Positions 43,612-52,201 of a DNA stretch of 64,000 nt are shown here, one piece after another. Position 1 is the stretch's first letter. Every line of letters starts with the position of its first letter. The position numbers and the translations under genes are program-made. The notes beneath the pieces were generated by a model that saw only the letters and a list, made by a program, of their open reading frames with translations, made no database searches and was not told where the DNA came from. The DNA comes from a virus, in IMG/VR virus record IMGVR_UViG_3300025874_000005, positions 1 through 64,000 of that record; one strand, written 5' to 3'.

Positions 43612-44640
43612 ATGGACAAACAAAAAACAGTATTAATTACAGGAGTAGCAGGACTACTAGGAAGTAGATTAGCAGATTGGATTATTGAAAACAAACCAGA
43701 ATATAAAGTAGTAGGTATTGATGATTTAAGTGGTGGTTTTGAAGAAAACATTAACCCAAAAGTAGATTTTTGGACAATGAACCTTACAGAACATCCAATT
43801 GAAAATTGTTTTGAAGTAAATAATTTTGATTATGTATTTCATTTTGCTGCTTATGCTGCTGAAGGATTATCTCCATTTATTCGTTGCTACAACTATGATA
43901 ATAACTTAAAATCTACAGCCCGCATAGTTAATGAGTGTATAAAACACGACGTTAAAAGACTGGTATTCACGTCAACTCTCGCAGTATATGGGCATGGTGA
44001 TGGTGGAATATTTGATGAATCCCAAAGACAATCTCCAATTGATCCTTATGGTGTAGCTAAATATGCTTGTGAAATGGATATTCAAATTGCTGGAGAACAG
44101 CATGGTTTAGATTGGTGTATTGTTAGACCCCACAATGTATATGGTATTAAACAAAATATTTGGGATAAGTATAGAAATGTATTAGGTATTTGGATGTATC
44201 AACATTTAAATGGTATGCCTATGACCATATTTGGTGATGGTGAACAAACACGAGCCTTTAGTTTTATAGACGATTCTCTTGAACCTTTATTTAATGCTGC
44301 TGTTAGACCCGAAGCTAGTAATGAAATTATTAATTTAGGGGGTATTGAAGAAATTTCAATAAATGATGCTAATAAGCTTTTATGTAAAGTAATAGGTGAA
44401 GATGCTGAAGTTCAACATTTAGAGGGTAGACATGAAGTAAAACACTCAATTCCAACTTACCAAAAATCAATAGATATATTAGGGTTTAAATACAAAACCT
44501 CAATGATTGATGGTTTAACCCAAATGTGGGAATGGGCTAAAGAACAACCTATGAGAAATAGATTTGTATGGCCAAGTTATGAATTAGAAAAAGGAATATA
44601 TAGTTTTTGGAAAAATGAAACTAAAAAATCTAATAAATAA
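43612..44640 (+). CDS. NAD-dependent sugar epimerase
   Basis: 342 residues from ATG 43612; an ATG at 43567 lies inside the preceding gene and is rejected. Rossmann motif ITGVAGLLGSRLADWI, VFTSTLAVYG and YGVAKYACEM with YxxxK. UDP-glucose/galacturonate-epimerase-like, so it could act on the uronate from the dehydrogenase just upstream. Confidence 0.9.
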   Translation: MDKQKTVLITGVAGLLGSRLADWIIENKPEYKVVGIDDLSGGFEENINPKVDFWTMNLTEHPIENCFEVNNFDYVFHFAAYAAEGLSPFIRCYNYDNNLKSTARIVNECIKHDVKRLVFTSTLAVYGHGDGGIFDESQRQSPIDPYGVAKYACEMDIQIAGEQHGLDWCIVRPHNVYGIKQNIWDKYRNVLGIWMYQHLNGMPMTIFGDGEQTRAFSFIDDSLEPLFNAAVRPEASNEIINLGGIEEISINDANKLLCKVIGEDAEVQHLEGRHEVKHSIPTYQKSIDILGFKYKTSMIDGLTQMWEWAKEQPMRNRFVWPSYELEKGIYSFWKNETKKSNK

Positions 44641-45406
44641 AAGCCATTATTGTACTATAGGCCATATAGGCAGTGAAAGCGATCTACAACTCCATGAAAG
44701 GTACATACTATACAATCTCCCAGTACTAAAAGAGTACAAGGGTCATATAGTAGTAACTAACTATTCAGGAAATTTCCGAAAAGAAAATAATACTTTGTGG
44801 AAAAAGTACTTCCCAGATTGTATAATTTTAGATTTGGGAATGAATAGGGGCCATTCATTTGGGATAGCAGACCAGGAAAATGCTATAATTGATTATTGTC
44901 ACGCTAAAGATATAAAATGGATATGTAAATCTTCTTATGATGTAGTATTCCAACCTACCATATTAGATATTGAAATTGATGATAGTGAATTTTATTATAT
45001 GAATGGTATTGGTTTTGGGGGAATGGAAAAATATAATTTTGATTTAGATAAAATAGCTAAAGAAGATTTTTATCCACAAACAAACTTTTATTTTATAGAT
45101 ACGACTAAAGTAGATTATCTCTACGATAAAGAATATGTTGATGATACTTACAATTTTATTCAAAATTTAGAAAATTATAGTGGTAGAGTCTGGGAATATA
45201 TTGAAGGATGGACTTGTGAAGATTTTCTAAAAGAATGTGTAATTAGAAATAATCTTTCAAAATATCATTTGGTTTCTAATAAAAGTTATCGTATATTATT
45301 GGAAACAATAAAAAAACAACAAATACACGATTGTAGTCACAAAAACATCATGATAGAAGGAATATGTCATTTCCAACATCTTAACCAAAATATTTTAATT
45401 ATATGA
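44615..45406 (+). CDS. putative glycosyltransferase-like protein
   Basis: 263 residues, starting 26 bases inside the preceding gene. GHIVVTNYSGNFRKE, a mid DVVFQPTILDIEIDDSEFYY strand and aromatic-rich C-terminus suggest a GT-A-type fold, but no clear DxD-plus-donor pattern. Context within the sugar cluster is the main support. Confidence 0.6.
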   Translation: MKLKNLINKSHYCTIGHIGSESDLQLHERYILYNLPVLKEYKGHIVVTNYSGNFRKENNTLWKKYFPDCIILDLGMNRGHSFGIADQENAIIDYCHAKDIKWICKSSYDVVFQPTILDIEIDDSEFYYMNGIGFGGMEKYNFDLDKIAKEDFYPQTNFYFIDTTKVDYLYDKEYVDDTYNFIQNLENYSGRVWEYIEGWTCEDFLKECVIRNNLSKYHLVSNKSYRILLETIKKQQIHDCSHKNIMIEGICHFQHLNQNILII

Positions 45407-46002
45407 TAGTAAATTTAGAACAACTAGTAAATGATCTTTACAGAACCCCATCGGATATTAATGAACATATCCCTACAATAATCAAATTATCTCAAGAATG
45501 TGACCATATTACAGAAATGGGTGTAAGAGGAATTTTTTCAACTTGGGGGTGGTTAGCAGGTATGCCCAAAAAAGGTTTATATTGTTATGATCTTTTAAAT
45601 CCTGATAAATGGGGGGGAGATATTAATAATGTTTATGATACTGCTGAAGCATTAAATATTCCTTTTAAATTTACACAAGCTGATGTATTGGAAATTGATA
45701 TTGAAGAAACAGATTTATTATTTATTGATACCTGGCATCGTTATGAACAATTAACAGAAGAACTAAAAACACACTCAGATAAAGTAAAAAAATATATCTG
45801 TTTTCATGATACTACAACTTATGCTCATCGAGGAGAAGCAATGTCTTCTGAAGGTGGTGAAAATTGGCATGGTAAGCCTTTATCAAAAGATAAAGGTTTA
45901 TGGGATGCTGTTACTGAATTTTTAGATAATAATAAAGATAGTTGGGAATTAGTTAAAAGATATGAAAATAATAATGGGTTTACAATTATAAAACGTAAAT
46001 GA
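45403..46002 (+). CDS. SAM methyltransferase-like protein (CmcI/Methyltransf_24 type)
   Basis: 199 residues. ITEMGVRGIFSTWGWLAGM resembles motif I, LLFIDTWHRYEQLTEEL motif IV, and ICFHDTTTYAH follows as in cephalosporin-hydroxylase-like O-methyltransferases. Could methylate a sugar. Overlaps both neighbours by 4 bases (ATGA). Confidence 0.72.
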   Translation: MIVNLEQLVNDLYRTPSDINEHIPTIIKLSQECDHITEMGVRGIFSTWGWLAGMPKKGLYCYDLLNPDKWGGDINNVYDTAEALNIPFKFTQADVLEIDIEETDLLFIDTWHRYEQLTEELKTHSDKVKKYICFHDTTTYAHRGEAMSSEGGENWHGKPLSKDKGLWDAVTEFLDNNKDSWELVKRYENNNGFTIIKRK

Positions 46003-46697
46003 AAGTAATATATAGAATATCAGACGCAGGCTATAATAAAATAAAACCAGACTATATCAATAATGAAAAATGTTTGGCAAATGCTATAAAAGTATTTAAA
46101 GATGCTGAGTGGTCTGTAATTGCAGACAATATATCAGAAGAGACTAATAGTATGATTCAACAATATATACCCCGCAGTTATATTTACTATGTTAATGAAG
46201 GTAATGGTGCCCGTACATTTAATATAGCTTTAGATGAAGCTATAATGAGTGATGATGATGATGAAATTATTTATTTTTTAGAGAATGATTATTTACATAA
46301 ACTAGATTCACAAAAAATATTAGAAGAAGGATTTAAGTTAGGGGCATCATTTGTATCACTATATGACCACCCAGATAAATATTTACCGCCTAATAAAGGA
46401 GGAAATCCTTATTGTGAGGGTGGAGCTGAAGACACAAGAGTATATTTAACTGATAGTTGTCATTGGAAGATTACAAATAGTACAACAATGACATTTGCTG
46501 CTAAAGTATCTACTTTAAGGGTTAATGAAGATATTATACGCAAACATACTAATACTGCTCACCCTAATGACTTTGGTATGTTTTTAGAATTAAGAGAAAA
46601 AAATCAACTATTAATAACTTCAATCCCGGGTTATTCAACTCATGGTGAAACACAGTGGTTATCACCATTAAATGATTGGAAAAAAACATCAATTTAG
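45999..46697 (+). CDS. putative glycosyltransferase
   Basis: 232 residues. IIYFLENDYLHKLDS stands where a GT-A enzyme has its DxD, and the N-terminal AIKVFKDAEWSVIADN region reads as a donor-binding fold. Later CHWKITNSTTMTFAAKV suggests an acceptor part. Moderately supported by location. Confidence 0.68.
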   Translation: MKVIYRISDAGYNKIKPDYINNEKCLANAIKVFKDAEWSVIADNISEETNSMIQQYIPRSYIYYVNEGNGARTFNIALDEAIMSDDDDEIIYFLENDYLHKLDSQKILEEGFKLGASFVSLYDHPDKYLPPNKGGNPYCEGGAEDTRVYLTDSCHWKITNSTTMTFAAKVSTLRVNEDIIRKHTNTAHPNDFGMFLELREKNQLLITSIPGYSTHGETQWLSPLNDWKKTSI

Positions 46698-46705
46698 AAT
46701 AAAAT

Positions 46706-47500
46706 ATGATCAGCATAATAATACCAACTTACAGGAATCCTGCTTACTTAGATCTATGTCTATTTTCAGCAATCGATCAACAAGGTTTTGATAATGAAAT
46801 AATTGTTGTTGTAGATGGTTTTATTGAAGAAAGTCAAGAAGTACTAGACAAATACAAAGATAATATTAAAGTATTGGATTTGGGTGAAAACCAAGGAATG
46901 CAACAGGCCCTTAATTTAGGGGTTATGAATGCTACCAATGAACTTATTTTAATAGTAAATGATGATAATGTTTTTTGTAAAGATTATGATTTAGCTGTAT
47001 TAACTATATCTGATAAAGAAAAAACAGTATTGACTTTAAACCAAATTGAACCTATAGGACCCGGTATATTTCATTTCCCAGTTAATAACTTTGGAAGAAA
47101 CCCCAGTGAATTTGAATATGATGAATTTATTAAGTATGAAAATGTAATTAAAAAAGATGAATTAACTCTTGATGGGGGTATTTTTCCATTCGCGATGCAT
47201 AAAAAATATTATATGGCAGCTGGAGGATTTGATACAATGTATCAATCCCCATTTATATGTGATTGGGATTTCTTTCTAAAATTAGATTTGATGGGTTTAG
47301 GATTTGTTAGAACTCATAATGCTCATTTATATCATTTTGGAAGTACAGCGACTAAAAATGGTAAAGAAAGTGAAAAATTTAGAGCAACAGAAAACCCAGC
47401 TGCTGAAATGTTTAAATATAAATGGGGAATGGTTCCTAACCTATATGAAAACAATTCTCACCGTCCTAAAGGTGTTCGTATTAAAGGAATTATATTTTAA
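46706..47500 (+). CDS. glycosyltransferase family 2
   Basis: 264 residues. MISIIIPTYRNPAYLDLCL with LILIVNDDNVF (DD metal motif) and LDGGIFPFAMHKK plus CDWDFFLKLD are the standard GT2 elements. Last gene of the sugar cluster. The stop is followed immediately by a TATTTATA box. Confidence 0.9.
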   Translation: MISIIIPTYRNPAYLDLCLFSAIDQQGFDNEIIVVVDGFIEESQEVLDKYKDNIKVLDLGENQGMQQALNLGVMNATNELILIVNDDNVFCKDYDLAVLTISDKEKTVLTLNQIEPIGPGIFHFPVNNFGRNPSEFEYDEFIKYENVIKKDELTLDGGIFPFAMHKKYYMAAGGFDTMYQSPFICDWDFFLKLDLMGLGFVRTHNAHLYHFGSTATKNGKESEKFRATENPAAEMFKYKWGMVPNLYENNSHRPKGVRIKGIIF

Positions 47501-47501
47501 A

Positions 47502-47509
47502 TATTTATA
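47502..47509 (+). promoter_or_regulatory. TATTTATA box, candidate late promoter
   Basis: TATTTATA right after the sugar cluster and 17 bases before the next ATG. Confidence 0.38.
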
Positions 47510-47526
47510 ATCGAACCTATAAAACC

Positions 47527-47871
47527 ATGCTAAAGATGAAAGAAAAAGATAAAATGGATAAAGTAGTTAAAAGAGAGGTTGTAAATATAGAATTAGATTG
47601 GGATAATGAACAGGATTTAATTGAGTTGGGGGATAACGAAGTATTTGTTGATTTTATACTAGAAGAAAGTTTAAAAGCAATAGTTGATGCTTTAAAAAAT
47701 AATAAAGAGAAGGCAGAATTATTTAATGTGTTTAATATGTCTGTTATTATAGAATTAAAAAAACCCCAATTTAAAACAGTTTTGGAAAAAGTCAACCGTA
47801 TGCTTATTAAAAATGAAGAATACGAAAGATGTAATGAGTTGAAAAAATTAATAAAAAAACATAACTTATGA
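47527..47871 (+). CDS. acidic protein with UVR-like C-terminal motif
   Basis: 114 residues. The last 30 residues (LEKVNRMLIKNEEYERCNELKKLI) match the UVR helical pattern seen in UvrB/UvrC/ClpC, usually a protein-protein contact. An ATG at 47536 is an alternative start. Overlaps the next gene by 4 bases. Confidence 0.65.
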   Translation: MLKMKEKDKMDKVVKREVVNIELDWDNEQDLIELGDNEVFVDFILEESLKAIVDALKNNKEKAELFNVFNMSVIIELKKPQFKTVLEKVNRMLIKNEEYERCNELKKLIKKHNL

Positions 47872-48026
47872 AAAAATACAAATATTACTCTTTAAACGAT
47901 AAAACTAAAGAAAAAATAGGAAGTTGTTGGGCTGAAGATATAAATGAAGCATTTTTAATAGCTAGTAGAATGAAAAAATTACCTTTAGACCAATTCAAAA
48001 AATTATTCACAGTCGAATTAATATAA
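47868..48026 (+). CDS. hypothetical 52-residue protein
   Basis: ATG 47868 overlaps the previous stop (ATGA) and the stop is one base before the next ATG. Predicted alpha/beta: MKKYKYYSLNDKTKEKIGSC then AFLIASRMKKLPLDQFKKLF. Tight coupling at both ends supports it. Confidence 0.65.
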   Translation: MKKYKYYSLNDKTKEKIGSCWAEDINEAFLIASRMKKLPLDQFKKLFTVELI

Positions 48027-48027
48027 T

Positions 48028-48417
48028 ATGAATACAGGGAATGATGGATTAAAAAAACTATTTAAAATAGTTCTGGGTACAGAAGTTAATATTAAAGATA
48101 ATATTGATGTAACTGAAGAATTAGTATTTATAGGATTAATTACAAGGTTAGAAGAATCCGAAAAAATGGAACATACCGTGTTTCAAACTAGCGGTATAGA
48201 TTTAAGTAAAGTAACAGATGGGTTATGGTTTGTTATAGAAAATCAAATGAGAATGTTATATGGTCCTGAAGCATCAGAATTGATTCAATGGTACATATAT
48301 GACAGATTTAACCCTGATGGTAGTATAGTACCTTTAGAAGGTCCCCATGAAAAATTATTTATACTTAAGGAGCCAAAAGATTTATGGTCTTACATAAGAT
48401 ACAAATCCATAAAATAA
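48028..48417 (+). CDS. hypothetical protein
   Basis: 129 residues, soluble. Has ELVFIGLITRLEESEKM and a segment LWFVIENQMRMLYGPEASEL. No recognised family. Followed by a canonical promoter. Confidence 0.72.
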   Translation: MNTGNDGLKKLFKIVLGTEVNIKDNIDVTEELVFIGLITRLEESEKMEHTVFQTSGIDLSKVTDGLWFVIENQMRMLYGPEASELIQWYIYDRFNPDGSIVPLEGPHEKLFILKEPKDLWSYIRYKSIK

Positions 48418-48451
48418 TTTGGATATCTAACATCCTTTTCGTATATTTACA
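48418..48451 (+). promoter_or_regulatory. Bacteroidetes-type promoter
   Basis: TTTG (48418-48421), TATATT (48442-48447), 24 apart, with TTTTCG before and TACACG after. Spacer repeat GGAT-ATCTAAC-ATCC. Confidence 0.68.
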
Positions 48452-48494
48452 CGTAAATAGTTTATAATTATAGTGTAAATTAAATATAACTTTA

Positions 48495-48746
48495 ATGAAA
48501 TTAAAAATGATATCATGCATCGCATGTAAAGAACCTATGCCTGAATTAAGGTTAACTAAATATGGGTATAAATCATGCGTAGAATGCTCGACTGTAGGCG
48601 CATATAAGGCAGTAAGCATGCAACACGGCAAAGGTGACCACACATGGAATGATATCCAAATTATGACACCTGAACAAATGGAAAGGTATAGTAAAGTTGA
48701 AAAACAAAAAGCAAAATTAGATTCATATAATAATTTAGATGCCTAA
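48495..48746 (+). CDS. small zinc-finger protein
   Basis: 83 residues. CIACKEPMPELRLTKYGYKSC ends in CVEC, a Cys4 zinc site (8-32), followed by a basic and acidic tail. Overlaps the HTH/HNH gene by 8 bases. Could be a small regulator, for example of transcription, but that is not shown. Confidence 0.72.
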   Translation: MKLKMISCIACKEPMPELRLTKYGYKSCVECSTVGAYKAVSMQHGKGDHTWNDIQIMTPEQMERYSKVEKQKAKLDSYNNLDA

Positions 48747-49365
48747 AGCAAGACCACTTACTAAAGAACTTATTCTAGCTGCAATGGCTAAGACAAAATC
48801 AAACATGGCAGCTGCTAGATATTTGAATTGTTCTTACCAGCATTATAAAAAATGGGCTAAGTTCTATGAAAGTGAAACTCATGATAGTTTATTTGAACAA
48901 CATAAAAACCAATCAGGTAAAGGCATACCTAAATTTTTAAGAATTGGTGGGAAAGAACCGGCATTGTTAGATATCATTGAAGGGAGAGCAAACGCATCAT
49001 CTTTCACTCCAGCTAAGATTAAATATAGACTTATTACTGAGGGGTATTTGGAAGAAAAATGTGCTAATTGTGGTTTTGAAGAACGTAGGGTATTAGATTA
49101 TAAAATGCCTTTATTATTACATTTTAAAGATAATAATAAAAAAAATTATAAGTTAGATAATATAGAATTGTTATGTTACAATCATTACTTTTTAACAGTG
49201 GGTGATATTTTTAGTGATAAACAGGTAGAAGGTATTGAAGATCATAAACCAGTAAATCAAGGGAAGGTGGAATGGGAAGTTGATGATTATCATCTTCAAC
49301 GTTTAAAAGAATTAGGGTTAGACCCAAATGATGAGGATGAATATGATATAATTTCAAGAATATAA
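48739..49365 (+). CDS. HTH and HNH-like zinc-finger protein
   Basis: 208 residues. An N-terminal helix-turn-helix (KSNMAAARYLNCSYQHYKKW, 15-37) precedes a degenerate HNH/zinc module (CANCGFEERR ... LLLHFKDNN ... LDNIELLCYNHYF). The HNH His-Asn-His pattern is partly kept, so it may be a nicking nuclease or a DNA-binding regulator. The acidic C-terminus is unrecognised. Confidence 0.7.
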   Translation: MPKARPLTKELILAAMAKTKSNMAAARYLNCSYQHYKKWAKFYESETHDSLFEQHKNQSGKGIPKFLRIGGKEPALLDIIEGRANASSFTPAKIKYRLITEGYLEEKCANCGFEERRVLDYKMPLLLHFKDNNKKNYKLDNIELLCYNHYFLTVGDIFSDKQVEGIEDHKPVNQGKVEWEVDDYHLQRLKELGLDPNDEDEYDIISRI

Positions 49366-49541
49366 TGGCTAAAAAAACAAGAAATATTAAAAGGTCAAAA
49401 CATGACAAACTTGTTAATGACTATGATAAACAAAAAGAAAAACATCTAGAACGTTTAGCAAATAAAATGTTAAAAGATGAAGATAAAAAGGAGAGATTAA
49501 GAAGTAAAACAATTAAAGGAGATTTTTTAAACAAATTTTAA
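49365..49541 (+). CDS. small highly charged basic protein
   Basis: 58 residues, ATG 49365 overlapping the previous stop by one base. Over 45 percent Lys/Arg/Asp/Glu, predicted as one long helix (NDYDKQKEKHLERLANKML). Possibly nucleic-acid binding. Function unknown. Confidence 0.65.
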   Translation: MAKKTRNIKRSKHDKLVNDYDKQKEKHLERLANKMLKDEDKKERLRSKTIKGDFLNKF

Positions 49542-49544
49542 GTT

Positions 49545-50105
49545 ATGAAACTATTTAAGTACAATGAAAGCCAATTGAAGTATGAACCTTTTAGTTCAAC
49601 ATCAATATTTTTAAAATTAGCAATAATATTTTTTAGTGCCTTCCTATTTTTAGGATTAGCTAATTCCCCTGTAGTAGAATATGTAATTGAAACTGAAGAT
49701 ATACTTTTAGTAGAGACAACAGATGAATTTAGTGAGGACAAATTAATAGAAAATATTCAAAAATTAAATTTCAAATTTCCTCATATTGTGTTAGCTCAGT
49801 CAATTCTAGAAACAGGACACTATGATTCAAAAATATTTAAAGAGAATCATAATTTATTTGGTATGAAAGAAGCACGAGTTAGACTTAATTTAGCTAAAGG
49901 TACTCAATTTGGTCATGCTTATTATGAAAGTTGGGAAGAGTCACTTACAGATTATGCTTTATGGTATTCAACATATGCTTATAAATGTAAAACAGAAAAA
50001 CAATTATATAAATTATTAGATAAGCAATATGCTGAAGCCGCGGCATATGTATCAATGTTACAAGAAATAGTATTGATTAATAACTTAAAAGAAAAATTCG
50101 AATAA
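49545..50105 (+). CDS. glucosaminidase, N-terminal membrane anchor
   Basis: 186 residues. A hydrophobic span (about 21-42, IFLKLAIIFFSAFLFLGLAN) is followed by a glucosaminidase (FlgJ/LytG-type) domain: HIVLAQSILETGHYDSKIF with the catalytic Glu, NLFGMKEAR, and a SLTDYALWYSTYAY helix. Cleaves glycan strands of peptidoglycan. A second wall enzyme besides the amidase at 12370, perhaps used at entry or virion assembly rather than lysis. Confidence 0.85.
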   Translation: MKLFKYNESQLKYEPFSSTSIFLKLAIIFFSAFLFLGLANSPVVEYVIETEDILLVETTDEFSEDKLIENIQKLNFKFPHIVLAQSILETGHYDSKIFKENHNLFGMKEARVRLNLAKGTQFGHAYYESWEESLTDYALWYSTYAYKCKTEKQLYKLLDKQYAEAAAYVSMLQEIVLINNLKEKFE

Positions 50106-50106
50106 A

Positions 50107-50244
50107 ATGGCTAAAATGGTATCATTCACCCACAGGGGGAGTGCAAAGAAAAAGCGTCCAGGTGTTCACGCTAAAACAAAAACATCAAAATCAAAAAATA
50201 GTGTTAATTATAGAAAGGCCTATAGAGGGCAAGGTAAAATTTAA
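50107..50244 (+). CDS. small basic protein
   Basis: 45 residues, strongly basic (KKKRPGVHAKTKTSKSKN, YRKAYRGQG). Starts one base after the glucosaminidase stop. The sequence seems familiar from small conserved phage proteins of unknown function; could bind nucleic acid. Confidence 0.7.
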   Translation: MAKMVSFTHRGSAKKKRPGVHAKTKTSKSKNSVNYRKAYRGQGKI

Positions 50245-50259
50245 AAATGTAGAAAGATT

Positions 50260-50382
50260 ATGTCAAAGAATTCAATGAAACAAACAGTAGACCAGAGTAT
50301 GTTGTGGAGAAACTGGATGATTAATAAAGGAAGTCTGAAAATTGTAAAAAAATCTAAACCACTATATACTGTAAACAGATAA
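50260..50382 (+). CDS. hypothetical 40-residue protein
   Basis: ATG 50260, 15 bases after the previous stop, ending directly before the next ATG. Basic and aromatic (MLWRNWMINKGSLKIVKKS). Supported by spacing only. Confidence 0.55.
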   Translation: MSKNSMKQTVDQSMLWRNWMINKGSLKIVKKSKPLYTVNR

Positions 50383-50562
50383 ATGTTAAAAACACCAACC
50401 AACCATTTTGAACACTTTGATGATGAAATATTATTGGAAATGGCAATGTTTTATCCAATACAGTTAAGAAAAATGTGTGTATTAATTAGTTTAGACCAAC
50501 AATTGGAAAAGGAAAGTTATGAAAAAGTTAAAAGTAGTAGTAGTAGGGGAAACTTGTGTTGA
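50383..50562 (+). CDS. hypothetical 59-residue protein
   Basis: ATG 50383 follows the previous stop directly and the frame ends 44 bases inside the next gene. Helical middle (DDEILLEMAMFYPIQLRKMC). The C-terminal part read from the overlap (KVKSSSSRGNLC) looks unselected, so the true protein may be functional only in its first 48 residues. Confidence 0.55.
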   Translation: MLKTPTNHFEHFDDEILLEMAMFYPIQLRKMCVLISLDQQLEKESYEKVKSSSSRGNLC

Positions 50563-51265
50563 TAAATTTATCTATTGTAAAATTAATAGATTATCTCCTG
50601 AAGCACCTGTACCAGTTTTAATACCAACCCACACTGAAGTAAACCCAGGCATGTCAGGAAATACTTGTGCTAATATTAAGGCATTAGATCCAAGCTCACA
50701 AGTTATACATTTTTCAAACTTAAAACAAATAACTAAAACTAGGTATGTTGAAGGGAAAACAAACCATATGTTTTTAAGAGTTGATGAAGGTGATAGTAAA
50801 ATTGAATCTTTTAAGTGGAGTAATGACTATAAACATTTTATTAAAGAAGCTGATGTTGTTATCGTAAGTGATTATGATAAGGGATATTTAACAGATTTAG
50901 ATTTAATAAAAATTGCTACACATTCAAGACTATCTATCCTAGACAGCAAACGTAAACTTACAGATAAAGTTATAAATTCTTTTAATTTTGTTAAACTAAA
51001 TGAAGAAGAATGGGAAAACAATTATGGATTAGATGATAAAAATATTATTGTAACTTTAGGTGCTAAGGGTTCAATGTACATGGGAGAAATATTCCCATCT
51101 AATAACCCACAAGAAACAATTGATGTTAGTGGTGCTGGTGACACATTTACAGCTGCATTTGCTATATCATATGTAACAGCCCCATCTGTTCCTAATGCTA
51201 TTAAATATGCTAATACAGTGGCGTCTAAAGTCGTTAGTAAACGAGGAGTAAAGACTCCCGCATAA
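50519..51265 (+). CDS. PfkB-family sugar kinase, HldE kinase-domain-like
   Basis: 248 residues. VVVVGETCVDKFIYC, then RLSPEAPVPV (the HldE/RfaE kinase hallmark) and IDVSGAGDTFTAAFA (ATP/catalytic Asp motif). HldE phosphorylates heptose-7-phosphate in LPS heptose synthesis. The protein is about 70 residues shorter than the HldE kinase half. Might change host surface sugars or build a phage glycan. Confidence 0.83.
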   Translation: MKKLKVVVVGETCVDKFIYCKINRLSPEAPVPVLIPTHTEVNPGMSGNTCANIKALDPSSQVIHFSNLKQITKTRYVEGKTNHMFLRVDEGDSKIESFKWSNDYKHFIKEADVVIVSDYDKGYLTDLDLIKIATHSRLSILDSKRKLTDKVINSFNFVKLNEEEWENNYGLDDKNIIVTLGAKGSMYMGEIFPSNNPQETIDVSGAGDTFTAAFAISYVTAPSVPNAIKYANTVASKVVSKRGVKTPA

Positions 51266-51268
51266 ATA

Positions 51269-51302
51269 TTTGGAGAAGCAAAAGAAGGTTCGTATATTTA
51301 GG
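51269..51302 (+). promoter_or_regulatory. Bacteroidetes-type promoter
   Basis: TTTGGAGAAGC at 51269-51279 and TATATT at 51293-51298. Spacer repeat TTTG-GAGAAG-CAAA. Confidence 0.7.
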
Positions 51303-51322
51303 TATAAATAAAGGTAACGCAT

Positions 51323-51763
51323 ATGGCACTCTGGAAATTTTCAAATTTAAATAAATACGGAAACATTAGGTCTAGGATTATTTATAGACCTGATGGTGAA
51401 GCATTTGGTTTTAATCCTAAAGGATTTGGTCCCTTTGTTAATGTACAAAGGTTCAAATATGAACATAAACATGAAATTATACCTCCGTCATTAGTAGAAT
51501 CAAATGGTAAAATGTATATTGTACCAACATGGAAAGAAGTTGATCCAAACACTACTTTAAATGATATTCAGTGGATTAGACCAAAAGTTAAAGTAACTAA
51601 ATCTGAAACTGTAGTTAAAATATCTAAAAGTAGTAGTAGTGATGCTGAGTATACTACGAAATACTACCCAGATTCAGGTAAATATCATTGTGATTGTCCT
51701 GGTACTTGGAGAACTAGAGGAAATTGTAAACACGTAAAACAAATGAGAAATGAGCAGGGGTAG
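51323..51763 (+). CDS. SWIM zinc-finger protein
   Basis: 146 residues. C-terminal YHCDCPGTWRTRGNCKHVKQ is a SWIM finger (CxCx(n)CxH), a DNA or protein-binding module. The N-terminal part is a basic beta-type domain. Overlaps the next gene by 14 bases. Confidence 0.82.
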   Translation: MALWKFSNLNKYGNIRSRIIYRPDGEAFGFNPKGFGPFVNVQRFKYEHKHEIIPPSLVESNGKMYIVPTWKEVDPNTTLNDIQWIRPKVKVTKSETVVKISKSSSSDAEYTTKYYPDSGKYHCDCPGTWRTRGNCKHVKQMRNEQG

Positions 51764-52172
51764 ACCATCAGAACAAACAGAACGTAGAACAAAATATGTT
51801 CTAGAATTTATTGATGTACCATCTAAACCAGAATTAGGTGGTAGACAGTTATGGCATTTTGATGATGCCAAACATAAAAATGGTCCTTGGAAAGTAGAAA
51901 ATTTTGAAGGTCCTGAAGAAAAAAAACTAAATAGTAAATTTAAACCAAAGATTCAAAAAGGTAAACCATATGGTAAACTACCAGTGGTTATGGTGTTTAA
52001 ATCATCAAATCGCTCAAATGCCGTAACTAAAATGAAAATTTGGAATAATGAAAATATAGATTATATTAACTCTGCTAAAAAACTCCCAGGTGTACCTGAT
52101 ACATCTATTATATTAGAATTGGGGGTAGGTAAAAACCTTATTAAAAAATGGCAATTAGAATATAATTTGTAA
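51750..52172 (+). CDS. hypothetical protein
   Basis: 140 residues, basic (MSRGRPSEQTERRTKY; LNSKFKPKIQKGKPYGK), soluble. Short overlap with the SWIM gene suggests joint expression. No motif known. Confidence 0.72.
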   Translation: MSRGRPSEQTERRTKYVLEFIDVPSKPELGGRQLWHFDDAKHKNGPWKVENFEGPEEKKLNSKFKPKIQKGKPYGKLPVVMVFKSSNRSNAVTKMKIWNNENIDYINSAKKLPGVPDTSIILELGVGKNLIKKWQLEYNL

Positions 52173-52180
52173 TATTTATC
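52173..52180 (+). promoter_or_regulatory. TATTTATC box, weak candidate late promoter
   Basis: TATTTATC (one mismatch to TATTTATA) right after the stop and 21 bases before the next ATG. Confidence 0.3.
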
Positions 52181-52201
52181 AACGAATATAAATTAAACAA
52201 C

